NCBI GenBank assembly: GCA_029256005.1
Contig: JAQSYS010000089.1
Coordinates: 1-7,023 of the forward strand
Origin: Sedimentibacter sp.
Lineage (GTDB): Bacteria > Bacillota > Clostridia > Tissierellales > Sedimentibacteraceae
Reading direction: 5' to 3'
DNA: 7,023 nt
The position numbers and the translations under genes were made by a program. This document shows positions 4,809 through 7,023 of this stretch, in pieces. Each line of letters begins with the position of its first letter. Position 1 is the first letter of the stretch. The notes below the pieces were generated by a model. It was not told where the DNA came from, ran no database searches, and worked only from the letters and a program-made list of their open reading frames with translations.

Positions 4809-6668
4809 ATGATAGATATTAAAAAACTTGACAGAGAGCTTTTAAAGGTTGAGAAACCAGCCAGATATGTTGGTAGCGAGCTCAATTCCGTCGTAAAAAA
4901 CAAGGAAGAAGTAGATATTCGTTTCGCATTTGCTTTTCCTGATATATATGAAGTTGGAATGTCACATACAGGACTCCATATTTTGTACCATATGTTAAAC
5001 AGTATGGAAAATATATGGTGTGAGAGGGTATTTGCACCATGGACTGATATGGAAGAAGTAATGAGAAAAAACAACATACCGTTGTATGGCTTAGAAAGCA
5101 AGGATGAACTTAGAGAATTTGATTTTATAGGTTTCACACTTCAATATGAAATGAGCTATACAAATGTGTTGAATATGCTTAATTTGGGGAATATACCAAT
5201 CAGATCTAAGGACAGAACTAATGATATGCCACTTGTTATTGCAGGTGGGCCATGTGTTTATAATCCTGAACCATTGTACGAGGTCATAGACTTATTCACT
5301 GTTGGTGAAGCTGAAGAACTTCTGCCTGAACTTATGAAGCTTTATGAAGAAGAAAAAGAAAAAGGCTTTGATAGATTGTCTTTCTTAGAAAAGGCAGCGC
5401 GTATGGAGGGTATTTATGTTCCTCAGTTTTATGAAGAAATTTATAATGATGATGGAACTATAAAAGAAAGAAAAGTTTTAAACGAAAATGCAAAAGAAGT
5501 AATAACTAAAAGAATAATTAAAAACTTGGATAAAAGCTTTTATCCTGACAAAAGTATACTGCCTTACATTGATGTTGTTCATGACAGAGTAGTGTTGGAA
5601 ATATTCAGAGGTTGCACCAGAGGTTGTAGATTCTGTCAGGCTGGAATGGTTTACAGACCGGTAAGAGAAAAAAGCCCTGACACTCTTGTAAACCAAGCAG
5701 AAAGCATGCTAAGCTCAACAGGACATGATGAAATATCTCTTACTTCACTTAGTTCAGGTGATTATTCATGTCTTTCTGATTTGACATTGAAACTGTTGGA
5801 TAAATACGAAAATCAAAATGTAAGCATTTCTCTGCCATCACTAAGACTTGACTCTATGACATTCGATATTATTGAAAGATTGCAAGAAGTTCGTAAGTCT
5901 GGATTGACATTTGCACCAGAAGCAGGAACACAGCGAATGCGAGATGTTATAAATAAAAACTTAACTGAAGAACAAATTCTTGGACCGGTAGAAACAGCAT
6001 TTAATTTGGGCTGGTCTACAGTTAAACTTTATTTCATGATTGGTCTCCCGGGAGAAACAATGGAAGATGTAATGGGTATAAAGGAGCTTGCTTACAAGGT
6101 AAAGGATAAATTTTTCAATAGACCAAAGGAAGAAATAAAAGGAAATTTAAAAATTAATGCAAGCGCATCATGCTTTGTTCCTAAGCCATTTACACCATTC
6201 CAGTGGGTAGCTCAGGACAGCATGGATGAATTTTATGACAAGGCAAAATCACTTCAAAAGGAAATAAAGGATAAAAAGGTAGCTTTCAGTTATCATGAAC
6301 CAAAATTAAGCTTTCTTGAAGCTGTATTTGCAAGAGGAGACAGAAGGCTATCATCAGCTTTAATCAGAGCTTGGGAAAAAGGATGTCGCTTTGATGGATG
6401 GTATGATATGTTCAACTTCAACATATGGATGGAAGCATTTGAAGAAACAAACATAGACACTGTCTTCTTCGCAAGAAGAAAAAGAGAAATCACAGAAATT
6501 CTTCCTTGGGATTTCATAGATGTAGGAGTTAGTAAACAATATTTGATATCAGAATATGAAAAGGCATTAGAAGTAATGACAACTCCAGATTGCAGAATTA
6601 GCTGCACCAACTGCGGAGTAAACCATAAATTAATAGGAGGTGCTTGCCCTCATGTGCAAAATAATTAG
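4809..6668 (+). CDS. B12-binding-type radical SAM protein (TIGR03960 type)
   Basis: This 619-residue cytoplasmic protein matches the conserved TIGR03960-type radical SAM family, whose reaction is unknown. Residues about 36-180 resemble a B12-binding Rossmann domain ('DIYEVGMSHTGL' 45-56; 'GGPCVYNPEPL' 146-156; 'VGEAEE' 165-170). The usual B12 D-x-H-x-x-G appears here as D45-x-Y-x-x-G50, so cobalamin, if bound, would lack that histidine ligand. The radical SAM core begins near 258 with 'FRGCTRGCRFCQAGM': C269, C273 and C276 bind the 4Fe-4S cluster, and 'TFAPEAGTQRMR' (368-379) and 'GLPGET' (412-417) are core strands. The C-terminal tail has a second C-x3-C-x2-C set (C595, C599, C602) plus C613, possibly another metal site. 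AAAGG lies 6 bases before the ATG. The final 17 bases overlap the DUF2344 gene, its usual partner. No truncation is seen. Confidence 0.9.
   Translation: MIDIKKLDRELLKVEKPARYVGSELNSVVKNKEEVDIRFAFAFPDIYEVGMSHTGLHILYHMLNSMENIWCERVFAPWTDMEEVMRKNNIPLYGLESKDELREFDFIGFTLQYEMSYTNVLNMLNLGNIPIRSKDRTNDMPLVIAGGPCVYNPEPLYEVIDLFTVGEAEELLPELMKLYEEEKEKGFDRLSFLEKAARMEGIYVPQFYEEIYNDDGTIKERKVLNENAKEVITKRIIKNLDKSFYPDKSILPYIDVVHDRVVLEIFRGCTRGCRFCQAGMVYRPVREKSPDTLVNQAESMLSSTGHDEISLTSLSSGDYSCLSDLTLKLLDKYENQNVSISLPSLRLDSMTFDIIERLQEVRKSGLTFAPEAGTQRMRDVINKNLTEEQILGPVETAFNLGWSTVKLYFMIGLPGETMEDVMGIKELAYKVKDKFFNRPKEEIKGNLKINASASCFVPKPFTPFQWVAQDSMDEFYDKAKSLQKEIKDKKVAFSYHEPKLSFLEAVFARGDRRLSSALIRAWEKGCRFDGWYDMFNFNIWMEAFEETNIDTVFFARRKREITEILPWDFIDVGVSKQYLISEYEKALEVMTTPDCRISCTNCGVNHKLIGGACPHVQNN
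6635..6642 (+). promoter_or_regulatory. Ribosome-binding site of the DUF2344 gene
   Basis: AGGAGGTG is a near-perfect anti-16S match located 9 bases before the ATG at 6652, inside the radical SAM coding sequence. It supports the overlapping start and coupled translation. Confidence 0.85.
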
Positions 6669-7023
6669 TAAGTACAGTAAAACTGGAAATTTGAAATATA
6701 TTTCACATCTAGATGTGTTGAGATTCATTCAAAGAGCTGTAAAAAGAGCAGGCATTAATGCTAAGTATTCAGAAGGATTCAATCCTCATATGAAGACTGC
6801 TTTCGGTTTTCCATTGTCTCTTGGAACAGAAAGTATAGGAGAATATTTTGAACTTGAATTAAATGAAAATATTACTCCAGAAAAATTCGTAAAAAAAATG
6901 AATGAAGTAATGCCAAAAGAAATGCAGATATTAAAAGCAGATTACACTGAAGAAACTCAATCGTTGATGGCAAGATGTGCATTTGCTCAGTATTTAATAG
7001 GAATTGAAGCCGAAAGCTTAAAT
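6652..7023 (+). CDS. DUF2344 / TIGR03936 radical SAM-linked protein (3' partial)
   Basis: The frame opens at the ATG at 6652 and is uninterrupted for 124 codons to the right edge, so the C-terminus is missing. The N-terminal sequence 'YSKTGNLKYISHLDVLRFIQRAVKRAG' pattern, followed by 'YSEGFNPHMKTAFGFPLSLGTES' and 'GEYFELEL', is characteristic of the DUF2344 family; key segments are residues 8-33, 39-61 and 63-70. The family's biochemical role is unknown. In some bacteria it is fused to the C-terminus of the preceding radical SAM protein, and here the genes overlap by 17 bases in different frames, which fits joint function. The family often precedes rng and rplU-rpmA, hinting at RNA or ribosome-related work, but that is context only. 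Confidence 0.9.
   Translation, partial: MCKIISKYSKTGNLKYISHLDVLRFIQRAVKRAGINAKYSEGFNPHMKTAFGFPLSLGTESIGEYFELELNENITPEKFVKKMNEVMPKEMQILKADYTEETQSLMARCAFAQYLIGIEAESLN

Overview
The window is AT-rich, has strong Shine-Dalgarno sites and tightly packed genes. Its folC and its radical SAM/DUF2344 gene pair are typical of low-GC Bacillota, most likely a member of the Clostridia. Genus cannot be settled from the sequence alone. There are no mobile elements, tRNA/rRNA genes or CRISPR arrays.

Left block (2-3164, + strand). The first gene is cut by the left edge. It encodes a protein with a probable CDC48-N/double-psi-type barrel and a membrane-anchored C-terminus. After 48 bases come three tightly coupled genes: a small zinc-hydrolase-like protein of the N-formylglutamate amidohydrolase type, then two different RimK-like ATP-grasp ligases. 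Each of the last two junctions is a 4-base ATGA stop/start overlap. The block ends at a strong hairpin terminator (3183-3225). Two amide-forming enzymes with one amide-cleaving enzyme suggest a pathway that makes, edits or recycles a small peptide or amino-acid conjugate. The product is unknown, and this is the most interesting part of the window.

Middle (3227-4537, - strand). folC encodes folylpolyglutamate/dihydrofolate synthase. It converges on the left block and shares the terminator hairpin. It has its own extended -10 promoter at 4567-4593.

Right block (4655-7023, + strand). A divergent promoter and a leader of about 120 bases, which contains a possible 19-codon reading frame, precede a B12-binding-type radical SAM protein (TIGR03960 type). 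Its partner, a DUF2344/TIGR03936 'radical SAM-linked' protein, overlaps its 3' end by 17 bases and runs off the right edge. The function of this conserved pair is unknown; in many Clostridia it precedes rng and the rplU-rpmA ribosomal genes, which would lie beyond the window.

The intergenic stretch 4538-4808 (271 bases) holds the two divergent promoters and the leader. No other gap exceeds 65 bases.
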